Source: Bacilli bacterium
GTDB taxonomy: Bacteria; Bacillota_I; Bacilli_A; RF39; UBA660
Direction: 5' to 3'
DNA: 52,631 nucleotides
NCBI GenBank assembly: GCA_017434825.1
Contig: JAFSGC010000013.1
Span: 1-52,631, forward strand
The notes beneath the pieces are model-generated. The model did no database searches, was not told the DNA's origin, and was given only the letters and a program-made list of their open reading frames with translations. Positions 34,816 through 44,334 of the stretch are shown piece after piece. Numbering within the stretch: position 1 is the first letter of the stretch; the number at the start of each line of letters is the position of its first letter. The position numbers and the translations under genes are program-made.

Positions 34816-36128
34816 ATTATATCTGCGATTGAATTAGCTTTTGCAGTTATATCTTCTTGATCTAATCCCTCAAGCATTACTCTAATTAAGCCTTCAGTTC
34901 CTGATGGTCTTATTAATACTCTTCCATCTGATCCCATACTTTTCTCAACGTCTTTGATAGCTTTAGTAATTTGTGAATCATTTTCGTATTGAGTTTTACC
35001 CTCTTCTCTAACTTTTACATTAACCAAAACTTGAGGATATCTTTTCATTATTGAAGCTAATTCAGATATCTTTTTATTTTCTTCGGTTATAAAGTTTAAC
35101 ATCTGAACTGAAGTTAATTGACCATCTCCAGTGTTGGCGTAATCTTTAAAAATTACATGTCCTGATTGTTCTCCACCAATTACATAATTACATTCAAGCA
35201 TTTTTTCAAGAACGTAACGATCTCCTACTTTTGTAGCTTCGAAGTTAATATTATGTTCTTCACAAAATTTAACTAGACCTAAGTTAGACATTACAGTACC
35301 AACTAAAGTGTTTCCGGATAATTTATTATTATTTTTCATTGCTAAAGCGCTAATCGCCATAATTTGATCGCCGTCAATTAACTCACCGTTTTCATCTACC
35401 ATTAAGCATCTATCGGCATCACCATCATATGCTATCCCAACGTCAGCATTTAGTTCTTTTACCTTTTGAACTAAACCTTCCAAATGTGTTGAACCGGCAT
35501 TAGCATTAATGTTTAATCCATCAAATTCATAATTAATAAATGTAGCATTAACACCAAGTTTATCAAATAATATTTTGGCAGTAGTACTTGCAGAACCATA
35601 AGCGCAGTCTACTACTACATTGAGTTTATCATCTATTTTCTTTGAAGTTGAAGCAACATGATCTGTGTAGTCCTCTATTGCTGTTTCACAAACTTCATAT
35701 GTTCCCATTTTATTAGAACCAGGTATAGCTTTACCTAACAAATACTTTTCAATTTCATTTTCAGTAGCATCAGGAAGTTTAAAACCATTTGCATCAAATA
35801 ATTTAATTCCATTATATTCTGCAGGATTATGAGAAGCAGAAATCATTGCTCCCATTGTCGCCCCATATTTTTTTACCAAATATGACACTGCAGGAGTAGG
35901 CACAATACCTAAGTCAATGACTTTAGCACCTTGACTCATTAACCCTGCACTTAAAGCTGCAAGTAACATTTGGCCAGAGATTCGAGTATCTCTACCTATT
36001 AGGACAGTTACGTCACTGCTTTTTCCTAAAACATAAGCAGCCGCACTTCCTACTTTCATAGCTAATTCTTTTGTTAAATCTTCACCAACGATTCCTCTTA
36101 CTCCGTCAGTTCCAAATAATTTTCCCAT
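34794..36128 (-). CDS. glmM: Phosphoglucosamine mutase
   Basis: This 444-residue enzyme converts glucosamine-6-phosphate to glucosamine-1-phosphate for UDP-GlcNAc synthesis. It shows the N-terminal FGTDGVRG, the phosphoserine loop ISASHNP (about residues 97-103), the metal loop YDGDADRC (about 238), the sugar loop GGEQSGHVI and the phosphate loop RPSGTEGLIRVM at the C-terminus. All domains are complete. It follows the beta-helix protein directly (stop and start overlap by 1 nt) and is in the same region as glmS. Confidence 0.97.
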   Translation of the reverse strand: MGKLFGTDGVRGIVGEDLTKELAMKVGSAAAYVLGKSSDVTVLIGRDTRISGQMLLAALSAGLMSQGAKVIDLGIVPTPAVSYLVKKYGATMGAMISASHNPAEYNGIKLFDANGFKLPDATENEIEKYLLGKAIPGSNKMGTYEVCETAIEDYTDHVASTSKKIDDKLNVVVDCAYGSASTTAKILFDKLGVNATFINYEFDGLNINANAGSTHLEGLVQKVKELNADVGIAYDGDADRCLMVDENGELIDGDQIMAISALAMKNNNKLSGNTLVGTVMSNLGLVKFCEEHNINFEATKVGDRYVLEKMLECNYVIGGEQSGHVIFKDYANTGDGQLTSVQMLNFITEENKKISELASIMKRYPQVLVNVKVREEGKTQYENDSQITKAIKDVEKSMGSDGRVLIRPSGTEGLIRVMLEGLDQEDITAKANSIADIIKEKFGI

Positions 36129-36793
36129 TATCGTTCTTCCTTTTCAATTATATTTTGCATATCTTTAACAATTTTGTTTGGTCCTATAACTCCACGAACT
36201 CTCGTTAAAGGATAAATGTTAGTGTTTGGATATATAATAGTCCCTGGACATAATACACTATTACATCCAACTTCTACATGATTACCAACAATAGCACTAA
36301 ACTTTCTCAAACCAGTTTCAATAGTTTCGCCATCCAATTTTAAAATCACATTGCTTTTATCACTTTTAACATTTGATAAAATAACTCCTGCTCCAGTATG
36401 AGCAAATTCTCCTAAAAGAGCATCACCAACGTAATTATAATGTGGACACTGTACATTATTAAAAATAATTGCATTTTTTACTTCTGTCGAGTTACCAATT
36501 ACACATTTATTTCCAACAATTACACTGCCTCTTATATAAGCGCAATGTCTTACTTCTGTATCTGCTCCTATAATAGTAGGGGCATCAATACATGCTGTTG
36601 GACTTATCTTAGCACTTTTATGCGCATATACATTTTCACTTAATTGAATATATTCATCTCCTAAAGTAGGAATTAAATCTAAAATATATTCTTTAATTTT
36701 GGGAAGCACTTCCCATGGGTGTTCGACCTTTTCAAATAATTCTTTTGCAATAGTTGCATCTAAATTTAAAAGGTCATTATATTTTTTTAACAT
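36128..36793 (-). CDS. Left-handed beta-helix (hexapeptide) transferase, GlmU-like acetyltransferase candidate
   Basis: This 221-residue protein has an N-terminal alpha part (1-55) and a run of hexapeptide repeats (about 56-200; e.g. ISPTACIDAPTIIGADTEV, VIVGNKCVIGNST) that form a left-handed beta-helix, with CPHYNYVGDALLG and HTGAGVILSN as in sugar-nucleotide acetyltransferases related to GlmU. It lacks a nucleotidyltransferase domain. Because it is between glmM and the FAD protein, with glmS nearby, it may acetylate glucosamine-1-phosphate. That is inference; a maltose- or serine-type acetyltransferase role is less likely. Confidence 0.8.
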   Translation of the reverse strand: MLKKYNDLLNLDATIAKELFEKVEHPWEVLPKIKEYILDLIPTLGDEYIQLSENVYAHKSAKISPTACIDAPTIIGADTEVRHCAYIRGSVIVGNKCVIGNSTEVKNAIIFNNVQCPHYNYVGDALLGEFAHTGAGVILSNVKSDKSNVILKLDGETIETGLRKFSAIVGNHVEVGCNSVLCPGTIIYPNTNIYPLTRVRGVIGPNKIVKDMQNIIEKEER

Positions 36794-38244
36794 AGTTCTC
36801 CTTTTATTTTACTATCTATTATTCTTCCCATTTGTATTCCTGAAGCAGAAGCCATTATTAATCCGGTAGTAAGCCCGCCTCCATCTCCGATACAATATAG
36901 GTTTTTAACATTTGTTTCAAAGTCGTGATTTATTTCTACTACATTGCTATAAAATTTTATTTCTGGTCCATACATTAGATTATCAGGATTTGCAAAACCA
37001 GGAATAACCTTATCTATCGCTTTTATAGTATTTATAATATCAGTCATTGTTCGATATCCCAAAGCAAACGAAATATCTCCCGCAGTAGCATCTGTTAAAG
37101 TAGGAACAACACTATTATTTTTTAGCTCATGATCCCACGTTCTTTTTCCATTAAGTAAGTCTCCTAATCTTTGAACTACTAACTTACCATTACCTAATTG
37201 ATTTAAGTTTTCTGCAACGTTCCTACCATAATCTAATGGTCTATCAAATGGAGTTTTAAAGTTATGCGATACTAAGATTGCCAAATTAGTATTTTCACTT
37301 TTTTTATTTTTATATGAGTGACCATTAGCTAAGACGATTTTGTTGTCATAAACCTCAGTGGATACAAATCCACTTGGATTTTGACAAAAGGTTCTTACTT
37401 TGTCTTTAAACGGAGCTACTCTTCCAATAAATTTTGCTTCATATAAATATTTATTAACATCTTTCATTACTGAGTCTGGAAGTTCATATCTAATTCCAAT
37501 ATCAATTGGACCTGAAGAGGAATTAATCCCTTTGTTTTGACACACACCAAATAACCAATGTGCGCCTTCTCTACCAACTGCTAAAACAATATGTTTTCCG
37601 TAAATTTGCTCAGTCTTTGTCTTGTCATAAGTATTTACAACGCTTATTCCTGAACAAATCCCTTCTTTTATTTCAACATCTGTAACTTCAGTATCAAATT
37701 TAATTTCAATGTGCTCCAATAAATAATCTTCAATACGAGTAAATAACTCATGGGTCTTTTCAGTCCCAATGTGTCTTATCGGAAATGTCACTAAACTCAA
37801 ATCCGCTTCAACAGCTTTATCTTGCAGTTCACTAATCTCTTTTTGATATTCAGTACCCTCTAGTTTAGGTTCAGCACCGAATTTCAAATATACTTCATCA
37901 GTGTATTTTATGACATCTTTTATGCTTTCAATATCGTAATACTTACGATAGTAACCGCCGTCATTGCCACCTAAATAAATGTCACCAGGAACACCAGTAT
38001 TAGACAAATGATAAGAATTTAACTTACCATCCGAAAACGCACCAGCCCCAGAAAATCCTGCAGTTATATTACAAACGGGTTTACAATTTATACATTTACC
38101 CATCTTTTCTCTAGGACAAAATCTTTTTTTAATTGAATGCCCTTGTTCAATTAAAAGAATTTTTAAGTCCCTTCTTTTTTGAATCAATTCATAGGCCGTC
38201 ATCACTCCAGATGGTCCCGCACCTACGATTATAACATCATACAT
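36787..38244 (-). CDS. FAD-dependent dehydrogenase-like protein (COG2509 type)
   Basis: This 485-residue flavoprotein has the N-terminal dinucleotide fold VIIVGAGPSGVMTAYEL, a four-cysteine segment (CPREKMGKCINCKPVC, about residues 43-58), the GFSGAGAFSDGKL loop and a C-terminal FAD-binding end with YCIGDGGGLTTGLIMASASG. These are the marks of the widely conserved but uncharacterised COG2509 group. The cysteines could bind a metal or Fe-S cluster. It overlaps the next gene by 7 nt. The substrate is unknown. Confidence 0.88.
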   Translation of the reverse strand: MYDVIIVGAGPSGVMTAYELIQKRRDLKILLIEQGHSIKKRFCPREKMGKCINCKPVCNITAGFSGAGAFSDGKLNSYHLSNTGVPGDIYLGGNDGGYYRKYYDIESIKDVIKYTDEVYLKFGAEPKLEGTEYQKEISELQDKAVEADLSLVTFPIRHIGTEKTHELFTRIEDYLLEHIEIKFDTEVTDVEIKEGICSGISVVNTYDKTKTEQIYGKHIVLAVGREGAHWLFGVCQNKGINSSSGPIDIGIRYELPDSVMKDVNKYLYEAKFIGRVAPFKDKVRTFCQNPSGFVSTEVYDNKIVLANGHSYKNKKSENTNLAILVSHNFKTPFDRPLDYGRNVAENLNQLGNGKLVVQRLGDLLNGKRTWDHELKNNSVVPTLTDATAGDISFALGYRTMTDIINTIKAIDKVIPGFANPDNLMYGPEIKFYSNVVEINHDFETNVKNLYCIGDGGGLTTGLIMASASGIQMGRIIDSKIKGELC

Positions 38245-38246
38245 AT

Positions 38247-38864
38247 TTAAACCTCGCTATTATACACATACTCTGTTTCTATTTTTACTAATATTTTGTC
38301 GCTTATAACTAATTTTATTACCAAACCACTTCCATCATACGTAGATACATAGTTGTAAGAGTATCCGGTGTCTGTTTGTTCTACGTTTTTAAAAGTATAA
38401 TCATATTTTGGGTCTTTTTTAGTTACCTCATAAGCGGGATAAAATTGTGATTCATATAAGTCTGTGAAGTAATTATTACATACTACCTTTTTAAACGGTT
38501 CCATATCATAATTTACTTCTTCTACTGGCTTATCAAAATCTAAATCTTCATACTCTATATAGCATTTACCATCTTTAGTATATACTCCATTAGAATTTGG
38601 AGAATCTGTTTGATAGGCAGGAGATTTTTCTATATATTCACTTAAATCTATCACTTCATTTTTATGTGTAAGTTTAGATAAATATGTTTCTATAGCATCT
38701 ATATCACTGTCTTTAAATAGACTTTTATCATATGTACTAGTTCGATAAAAACTCAAAACTAAGTCTGCTATTGAGTCATAATAATTATCGTCTTTATTCA
38801 TTAAATAATTTGCTCCAATTACAATTAAAAATATTGTTGCAATTATTATTACCACTTTTTTCAT
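38247..38864 (-). CDS. Membrane-anchored protein of unknown function, 205 aa
   Basis: A single N-terminal hydrophobic segment (about residues 4-20) is followed by an acidic, Tyr-rich outer domain with two cysteines (about residues 108 and 130). No lipobox is visible: the anchor lacks a suitable Cys. The gene touches the membrane-M23 gene upstream (stop and start coordinates share one base), so the two are coupled, and it may assist the hydrolase. I recognise no family. Confidence 0.65.
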   Translation of the reverse strand: MKKVVIIIATIFLIVIGANYLMNKDDNYYDSIADLVLSFYRTSTYDKSLFKDSDIDAIETYLSKLTHKNEVIDLSEYIEKSPAYQTDSPNSNGVYTKDGKCYIEYEDLDFDKPVEEVNYDMEPFKKVVCNNYFTDLYESQFYPAYEVTKKDPKYDYTFKNVEQTDTGYSYNYVSTYDGSGLVIKLVISDKILVKIETEYVYNSEV

Positions 38865-40156
38865 TATCCACCTGCCACTATATTATAGCTACTCGTACCA
38901 TTCGGTATTCCATATAACGTCTCTGTAGCCTTTGTATAAAATCCATTTTCATACGATCCTGAATAATAGGTCATATGTAAATGCGGTGCCCATCCTACTG
39001 ACTGAGCAGACCCTGCAGCATTTCCCACAAAGCCTAGCAATTCACCCTTTTGAACAGTTCTATTACATGTACCTCTAGCACATCTATATACAATTCCAGA
39101 CATATGAGTCATAAATACGTTAGTTATAGTTTTGCCTTGAACTGTTATTGGATTTGACAATTTAATTGAAACTGTGTATGCCGTTTCGTCTCCCCCGCGG
39201 TTTACTGTATGTCCCCACTCAGAATATTCTAATATCCCATCTACAGGCGCGTAGATTGGAGTACCTACAGTTGCCATAATATCAATTCCATTATGTTGAT
39301 AGACAAAATGATAATTACTATTTGTTGGAGTGCAAGGCCAAATTAATCCTCCGGAATATACCTTATAACCACTTAACTGCGTAGTTATGCTTCCGTAGTT
39401 TTTTGGCCACGCACCAAGCGGAAGACCGGTCGCCTTATCACTTGGATATATAAAGTTATCAGCGATAAGCATACCTCGTCCCGCCCAATAATTGATAGCA
39501 GACGAAGGGTCAGGTTCACTGTTTTGATATACTCCCGCTTGAGCTACGCCATTACCTGCAGAAGCATAAGAACCAGATACTTCTAAATCCTTTTTATCAG
39601 GATTATTTTTTTCGTATTCTTCATAATCTTTTTGCCATTGTTCTTCTTTTTCTCTAATGTTTTCTTCTCTTTCTTTTTCAATAGTACTATTTACCAATTC
39701 CAAACGTTTTGATAAATTTGTCTTTTCTGTTGAATTATCTAATTTAGCTACAGCACTTAGCGCTGAAGAATAATCATCATAATCTGCAGTTCTCTCAGCT
39801 GAAGCTACTGCTGCTATAGCTATATCTAAATATGCTTTTTTAATAGTCTCTTCACTTGCATTATTAAAACATATCATGTAATCCGAATTAGGAGCTGCAA
39901 TATTGATAAAGGCTCCAACAAACGTTGGCACAAAGAACACGCATGCTCCTACCAAAAATTTCACAAAAAGTAATCCGGCAGCATTTTTAATTTGGTTATC
40001 ATCTTCATTCATAACCGCTTTTGCAAAGCTAATAATCCCAGTTATAATGATAATGACAGGAACTAAAATTTTAATTACCATTATCACCATATTTATTATT
40101 TTCATTATCGATAAAATATCCGGATTTGAACAAACTGACAAAAACATATTTAACAC
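38864..40156 (-). CDS. Membrane protein with VirB2/TrbC-like N-terminus, coiled coil and M23 endopeptidase domain
   Basis: This 430-residue protein has two hydrophobic helices (about residues 20-42 and 60-88) with the spacing of VirB2/TrbC-type pilin-like proteins, then a charged coiled coil (about 150-190, EKEREENIREKEEQWQK) and a C-terminal M23 metallopeptidase domain (about 255-420). The metal ligands are visible: HNGID, MTHM and HLHM. Family members cut peptidoglycan cross-bridges. The combination suggests a membrane-bound wall-lytic enzyme, perhaps of a secretion or conjugation-type apparatus, but no other conjugation genes are near. It follows glmS and has its own promoter inside the glmS end. 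Confidence 0.85.
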   Translation of the reverse strand: MLNMFLSVCSNPDILSIMKIINMVIMVIKILVPVIIIITGIISFAKAVMNEDDNQIKNAAGLLFVKFLVGACVFFVPTFVGAFINIAAPNSDYMICFNNASEETIKKAYLDIAIAAVASAERTADYDDYSSALSAVAKLDNSTEKTNLSKRLELVNSTIEKEREENIREKEEQWQKDYEEYEKNNPDKKDLEVSGSYASAGNGVAQAGVYQNSEPDPSSAINYWAGRGMLIADNFIYPSDKATGLPLGAWPKNYGSITTQLSGYKVYSGGLIWPCTPTNSNYHFVYQHNGIDIMATVGTPIYAPVDGILEYSEWGHTVNRGGDETAYTVSIKLSNPITVQGKTITNVFMTHMSGIVYRCARGTCNRTVQKGELLGFVGNAAGSAQSVGWAPHLHMTYYSGSYENGFYTKATETLYGIPNGTSSYNIVAGG

Positions 40157-40175
40157 CTCTATTACAACCTTTTTA

Positions 40176-40204
40176 ATTATATCATTAAATCTACTCTACT
40201 GTAA
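40176..40204 (-). promoter_or_regulatory. Promoter of the membrane-M23 gene, overlapping glmS end
   Basis: Minus strand TTACAG (40199-40204, inside the glmS C-terminal codons), 17-base spacer, TATAAT (40176-40181). Confidence 0.6.
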
Positions 40205-41954
40205 CTGATTTTGCTAAATTACGAGGTTTATCGATATCTAACTCACGTAAATACGCTACTTCGTAGGCAATTAATTGTAATGGCATTACCATTAATATTG
40301 AATTTACTATTTCGTGAATATCTCTAATAACTATTTTATCATCATAAAAGTCGCCGTTTTCATCTTTATTAGTTAGCCATAGTACATATGCACCGCGAGC
40401 GTGAACTTCTTTAATGTTACTAATTGTTTTATATTTAATATTTTCATCACTAACAATTGAAATCACCGGAGTATCTTCTGTTATCAAAGATATAGTTCCA
40501 TGCTTTAATTCTCCTGATGGAAAAGCAGATGAATTTATATAACTGATTTCTTTAAGTTTTAGACTGCCTTCTTCACATAAACCATAATCTATTCCTCTTC
40601 CAATAAAGAAAGCATTTTCATGTTTATAGATTTTTTTCGCATACTTTTTAAAATCCATCTTTAAGATTTTATTAAGCTCATTACTTAAATCTTCGAAATA
40701 TTTTAATTCATTTTCTTTATTTGCCATTCTTAGCACAAGAAGAGCAAGCATTGTAAGTTGAGCTGTAAAAGCTTTAGTTGTAGCTACTGCAATTTCAACA
40801 CCAGCTTTAATATATAATACTTGGTCAGCTTCTCTAGCGATCGAAGACGATACAACATTTACAATTGCAAGTGTATCAATTCCATCATTTTTAGTTCTAC
40901 GCAAAGCTTCTAAAGTATCTGCAGTTTCTCCAGATTGAGAGATAAAAATTACTAAAGTATCTTTATCATAAAATAACTGTTGGTATCGATATTCACTTGC
41001 TATATATACAGTTACAGGTATATTTAAATATTTCTCAAATAAAGATTTTGAAATATCTGCTGTATAGCAAGCGCTTCCACACCCTACAATAAATATCTTT
41101 TTATATTTCTTAAAGCTTGGCATATTATCGTTAAATTTACCATCCGAAGTATAATAATCAAGAATATTTTTTACCACTGTAGGTTCTTCATTAATCTCTT
41201 TTAACATGTAATGCTCATATCCATTTTTCATGGCATCATTACTGTCACCATCAAAAATAATTGTTTGCTTATTTATTTCTTTTAAACTTTCGTCATAAAT
41301 ATGTAATTTATCATCTACTTTAATGATTTCATTATTTTCAAGCAAGATGTACTCATTTGTATATTTTAATATTGCAGGTACATCAGAAGCTAGAAAATAA
41401 TCATTATCTTTAATTGCAACAATTAATGGCGAATTACATCTAATAGCATAGAGCTCATTTAAATTGTCATCACACATTATTAGCAAAGCATAACTTCCAT
41501 GAACTAACTTTGTCATTTTATTAATTGCAATTAATAAATTGTTTTCTGTTTCATATAAATCATTAATTAAAGCACATAAGATTTCGGTATCAGTTTGGCT
41601 TTGAAATTCATATCCTTTTTGCTCAAGTTCAATTTTTAAACTAGCATAGTTTTCAATAATACCATTATGAACAATTGTAATTTTACCTACTTTATGAGGG
41701 TGGGCATTTTCCACTGATACTTTACCATGGGTAGCCCAACGTGTATGCGCAATACCAATTTCGCTATTTGCATCATCATTTAATAAACTTTTTAAATTAC
41801 TTACCTTTCCAATATTTTTTACTATTTCTATTTTTTTCCCACTCTTAAAAGCAACTCCTGCTGAGTCGTAGCCGCGATATTCTAAAGATTCTAAGCCGCT
41901 TATCAAAACAGGAATTGCGTTTTGACTACCTTTGTAGCCAACAATTCCACACAT
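40191..41954 (-). CDS. glmS: Glutamine--fructose-6-phosphate aminotransferase
   Basis: This 587-residue enzyme makes glucosamine-6-phosphate, the first step to UDP-GlcNAc. The N-terminal glutaminase domain begins MCGIVGYKG with catalytic Cys after Met removal, with HTRWATHGK and HNGIIENY. Two SIS sugar-isomerase domains follow (CGSACYTADI; FISQSGETADTLEALR; GRGIDYGLCEEGSLKLKEISY), and the C-terminus ends in DKPRNLAKSVTVE. It is preceded by the glmS ribozyme, which senses the product. The length is slightly shorter than the usual 600 residues but complete. Confidence 0.97.
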   Translation of the reverse strand: MCGIVGYKGSQNAIPVLISGLESLEYRGYDSAGVAFKSGKKIEIVKNIGKVSNLKSLLNDDANSEIGIAHTRWATHGKVSVENAHPHKVGKITIVHNGIIENYASLKIELEQKGYEFQSQTDTEILCALINDLYETENNLLIAINKMTKLVHGSYALLIMCDDNLNELYAIRCNSPLIVAIKDNDYFLASDVPAILKYTNEYILLENNEIIKVDDKLHIYDESLKEINKQTIIFDGDSNDAMKNGYEHYMLKEINEEPTVVKNILDYYTSDGKFNDNMPSFKKYKKIFIVGCGSACYTADISKSLFEKYLNIPVTVYIASEYRYQQLFYDKDTLVIFISQSGETADTLEALRRTKNDGIDTLAIVNVVSSSIAREADQVLYIKAGVEIAVATTKAFTAQLTMLALLVLRMANKENELKYFEDLSNELNKILKMDFKKYAKKIYKHENAFFIGRGIDYGLCEEGSLKLKEISYINSSAFPSGELKHGTISLITEDTPVISIVSDENIKYKTISNIKEVHARGAYVLWLTNKDENGDFYDDKIVIRDIHEIVNSILMVMPLQLIAYEVAYLRELDIDKPRNLAKSVTVE

Positions 41955-42029
41955 ATATAAATTTTCCTTTCATTTAAATTAATGATATATCCTTTGTTAT
42001 AATTTCTATTTTATTTTTTAAATATATCT

Positions 42030-42112
42030 TTCGATCTAATTTAAACCGCTATAGCACCCGCTGATAATTCGATAGCTATAGTCCTCGTCACCTATAAACG
42101 GCCATGCGCTAT
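42030..42112 (-). ncRNA. glmS ribozyme (GlcN6P-responsive)
   Basis: On the minus strand, the conserved cleavage-site region AGCGC (from about 42109) is followed by GACGAGGA, ATCGAATTATCAGCGGGTGC and then P3-like sequence. The complementary arms CTATAGC and GCTATAG frame the core. This matches the core of the glmS self-cleaving riboswitch class, located about 90 bases before glmS. The self-cleavage is stimulated by glucosamine-6-phosphate and leads to decay of the mRNA. Confidence 0.93.
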
Positions 42113-42152
42113 TGTAAAAAATATCTCCTTCTCGATTTTTACAATTTACTAA

Positions 42153-42181
42153 ATTATAGCATTTATTATATTCAATTACAA
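42153..42181 (-). promoter_or_regulatory. Sigma-A promoter of glmS
   Basis: Minus strand TTGTAA (42176-42181), 17-base spacer, TATAAT (42153-42158). It is placed about 40 bases before the ribozyme cleavage site. Confidence 0.85.
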
Positions 42182-42183
42182 AC

Positions 42184-42208
42184 AAAAAAACTAGGAAGAC
42201 CTAGTTTA
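42184..42208 (-). terminator. Terminator overlapping the stop of the 226-aa membrane gene
   Basis: An AAACTAGG/CCTAGTTT stem with a four-base loop and seven T on the minus strand; the TAG stop lies in the stem. Confidence 0.85.
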
Positions 42209-42878
42209 GTTTTATGTAATAATAATCTAATTCTGAATTTAAATCTTTTTTATTTTCTTTAGGAACCCCGATTCCTAATTTAGTGCCCTCTTCTATAGGT
42301 TTATCGAAGAAAAGATATCCTGATAATGTAACACCAGAAAAAAAGGTTATTCTAGGGAACTCATCTATTCGTTCAGTTTGCATCAAAACGCCAGAATCAG
42401 TATCTATTATTTCGTTCTTTTTATTAAAAAGTGCAAACTGTAAATTTGATATATCTGCGTTTTCCAAAGAGTTATTTGTTATCGAAACATTTACTTGATT
42501 ATACATATTATTTCCTATTGCAAATGACTCAACAAACACATCTTCTTTAATATGATCTACTTTAACAGTTATATCATAATTTCCGTTTTTTATTTTTAAA
42601 TGCTCACCAAAATCTACTGTTGGGTTAGAAATCAAAAAAATCAAATACCCTATTAATATAAGTATAGCAATGGTCAATAATACCAAAATTATTCCTAAAA
42701 TAGAATTTTGTTTAATAAATTGAATCGGTTTAATCTTTGATAAAATACCACTTACATTATTTTTGGGAGCCACATATCCAGGATTAACGTTTGTGTTAAA
42801 GCCATGCACATCATTAGCATTATTAGTAACTAGGACAGTCGCCGGTGCCATTTGATGATTAAAATTATTACCATTCAT
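42201..42878 (-). CDS. Membrane-anchored protein with DUF4352-like outer domain
   Basis: I use ATG 42878 with AGGG eight bases before, in place of an upstream in-frame GTG. The product has about 225 residues: an Asn-rich cytoplasmic N-terminus (about 1-45), one transmembrane helix (about 60-82) and a beta-rich outer domain. Segments like NNMYNQVNVSITNNS and FPRITFFSGVTLSGYLFFDKP resemble the DUF4352 immunoglobulin-like fold found in many Gram-positive anchored proteins; the match is by eye. It stands alone between ffh and glmS, with its own terminator. Confidence 0.7.
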   Translation of the reverse strand: MNGNNFNHQMAPATVLVTNNANDVHGFNTNVNPGYVAPKNNVSGILSKIKPIQFIKQNSILGIILVLLTIAILILIGYLIFLISNPTVDFGEHLKIKNGNYDITVKVDHIKEDVFVESFAIGNNMYNQVNVSITNNSLENADISNLQFALFNKKNEIIDTDSGVLMQTERIDEFPRITFFSGVTLSGYLFFDKPIEEGTKLGIGVPKENKKDLNSELDYYYIKLN

Positions 42879-42956
42879 AATATTCACCCTATTATTAGAT
42901 TACCACATTTTTTAAATCTTTTCCTTACGAAATTATAATTTACAGTCTATAAATGT

Positions 42957-42981
42957 AAAAAACTAGCTTAAAGCTAGTTTT
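42957..42981 (-). terminator. ffh terminator
   Basis: A stem of nine bp (AAAACTAGC with GCTAGTTTT) followed by T on the minus strand, right after the ffh stop. Confidence 0.82.
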
Positions 42982-44287
42982 AAAATGGAAGTTTCATATT
43001 ACCGTTACTTATTTCTTTCATCATCTTTTTCATACTTTCAAATTGATTTAAAAGACGATTTATTTCCTCAACGCTTCGACCGCATCCTTTGGAAATTCTT
43101 TGCTTGCGAGATGCTTTAATAACTTCAGGATGTTTTCTTTCATACGGCGTCATCGAAGTTATAATTGCCTCAATATGAGCCATATCTTTAGGATCAATTG
43201 CAATACTATTTAGTCCCATTTTTCTTGCTTGAGGCAGCATTTTAAGAATATTTTCTAAAGGCCCCAACTTTTTTATTTGGTTTAGGTTATTTAAGAAGTC
43301 CTCTAAATCATATTTACCTTTGCGCATTTTAGCGACGTCCATTTTGGCATCTTCTTCGCTTATTACTTCCTCAACCTTTTCAGCAATTGAAAGAATATCG
43401 CCCATATCTAAGATACGTTCAGCCATTCTGGTAGGATTAAACTCAGATAAGCCATCTAATTTTTCAGAATCACCAACAAACTTGATTGGTACATTAGTTA
43501 AATGTCTAACACATAACGCTACTCCACCTTTAGTATTGCTGTCCATCTTTGTAAGTATAGCACCAGTTAGATTTAAATTGTCGTTAAATCCAGATATAAC
43601 GTTAATAGCATCTTGACCAATCATTGCATCAACCACTAGAATTTTTTCGTGAATTTCAAAAGATGATTCTATATCCTTTAATTCTTGCATTAACGCTTCA
43701 TCTACTTGAAGTCTTCCTGCTGTGTCGATAATTACAAAATCATTATTATTTTCTTTAGCAAATTCTAAGGCATCTTTTACAATTTCCACAACGTTTTTGC
43801 TATCTTTTTTAAATACTGGAATGCCTAAGGATTTACCAATTACCTCTAATTGATCAACTGCTGCAGGACGATAAATATCACAAGCAACTAATAAAGGATT
43901 TTTGTGATGACGTTTTCTTACAAAGTTAGCAATCTTACCAGCAGTTGTTGTTTTACCACTTCCTTGAAGCCCAACTAACATTAAAAGCGTAGGTTTCTTA
44001 CTAACTTCTAATTCAGATGTTTCCTCGCCAAGAAGTTTTACGAGTTCATCTTTAACTATTCCAATAAATAATTCATCCGGTTTTAAATGTTTTTGAACAT
44101 CTGCTCCTAAAGCTTTTTCTTTAACCGTTTCAGTAAATTCTTTTACTACCTGATAGTTAACATCAGCTTCTAATAAAGCCATTCTGATTTCTCTAATTGC
44201 TCCAGAAATATTCTCTTCAGTAATTTTTCCCATACCACGAATATTCTTTATTGCATTAGAAAGTCTATCTCCTAAATAATCAAACAT
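42980..44287 (-). CDS. ffh: Signal recognition particle protein Ffh
   Basis: This 435-residue GTPase binds signal sequences and SRP RNA for co-translational targeting. The N-domain (1-85) is followed by G1 GLQGSGKTTT (about 106-115), the DIYRPAAVDQL segment, DTAGR, and TKMDSNTKGG. The Met-rich M-domain (about 300-425) contains RxxRISKGCGRSVEEINRLLNQF, the SRP RNA-binding helix. The SRP RNA gene itself was not found in the window. A promoter with an extended -10 (TGGTAAAAT) precedes it. Confidence 0.97.
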   Translation of the reverse strand: MFDYLGDRLSNAIKNIRGMGKITEENISGAIREIRMALLEADVNYQVVKEFTETVKEKALGADVQKHLKPDELFIGIVKDELVKLLGEETSELEVSKKPTLLMLVGLQGSGKTTTAGKIANFVRKRHHKNPLLVACDIYRPAAVDQLEVIGKSLGIPVFKKDSKNVVEIVKDALEFAKENNNDFVIIDTAGRLQVDEALMQELKDIESSFEIHEKILVVDAMIGQDAINVISGFNDNLNLTGAILTKMDSNTKGGVALCVRHLTNVPIKFVGDSEKLDGLSEFNPTRMAERILDMGDILSIAEKVEEVISEEDAKMDVAKMRKGKYDLEDFLNNLNQIKKLGPLENILKMLPQARKMGLNSIAIDPKDMAHIEAIITSMTPYERKHPEVIKASRKQRISKGCGRSVEEINRLLNQFESMKKMMKEISNGNMKLPF

Positions 44288-44313
44288 ATTCTATCACTCT
44301 TTTCAATATGTCT

Positions 44314-44322
44314 ATTTTACCA
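44314..44322 (-). promoter_or_regulatory. Extended -10 promoter of ffh
   Basis: Minus strand TGGTAAAAT at 44314-44322, just after the terminator of the preceding gene; no clear -35. Confidence 0.55.
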
Positions 44323-44334
44323 TGAATATTCCAA

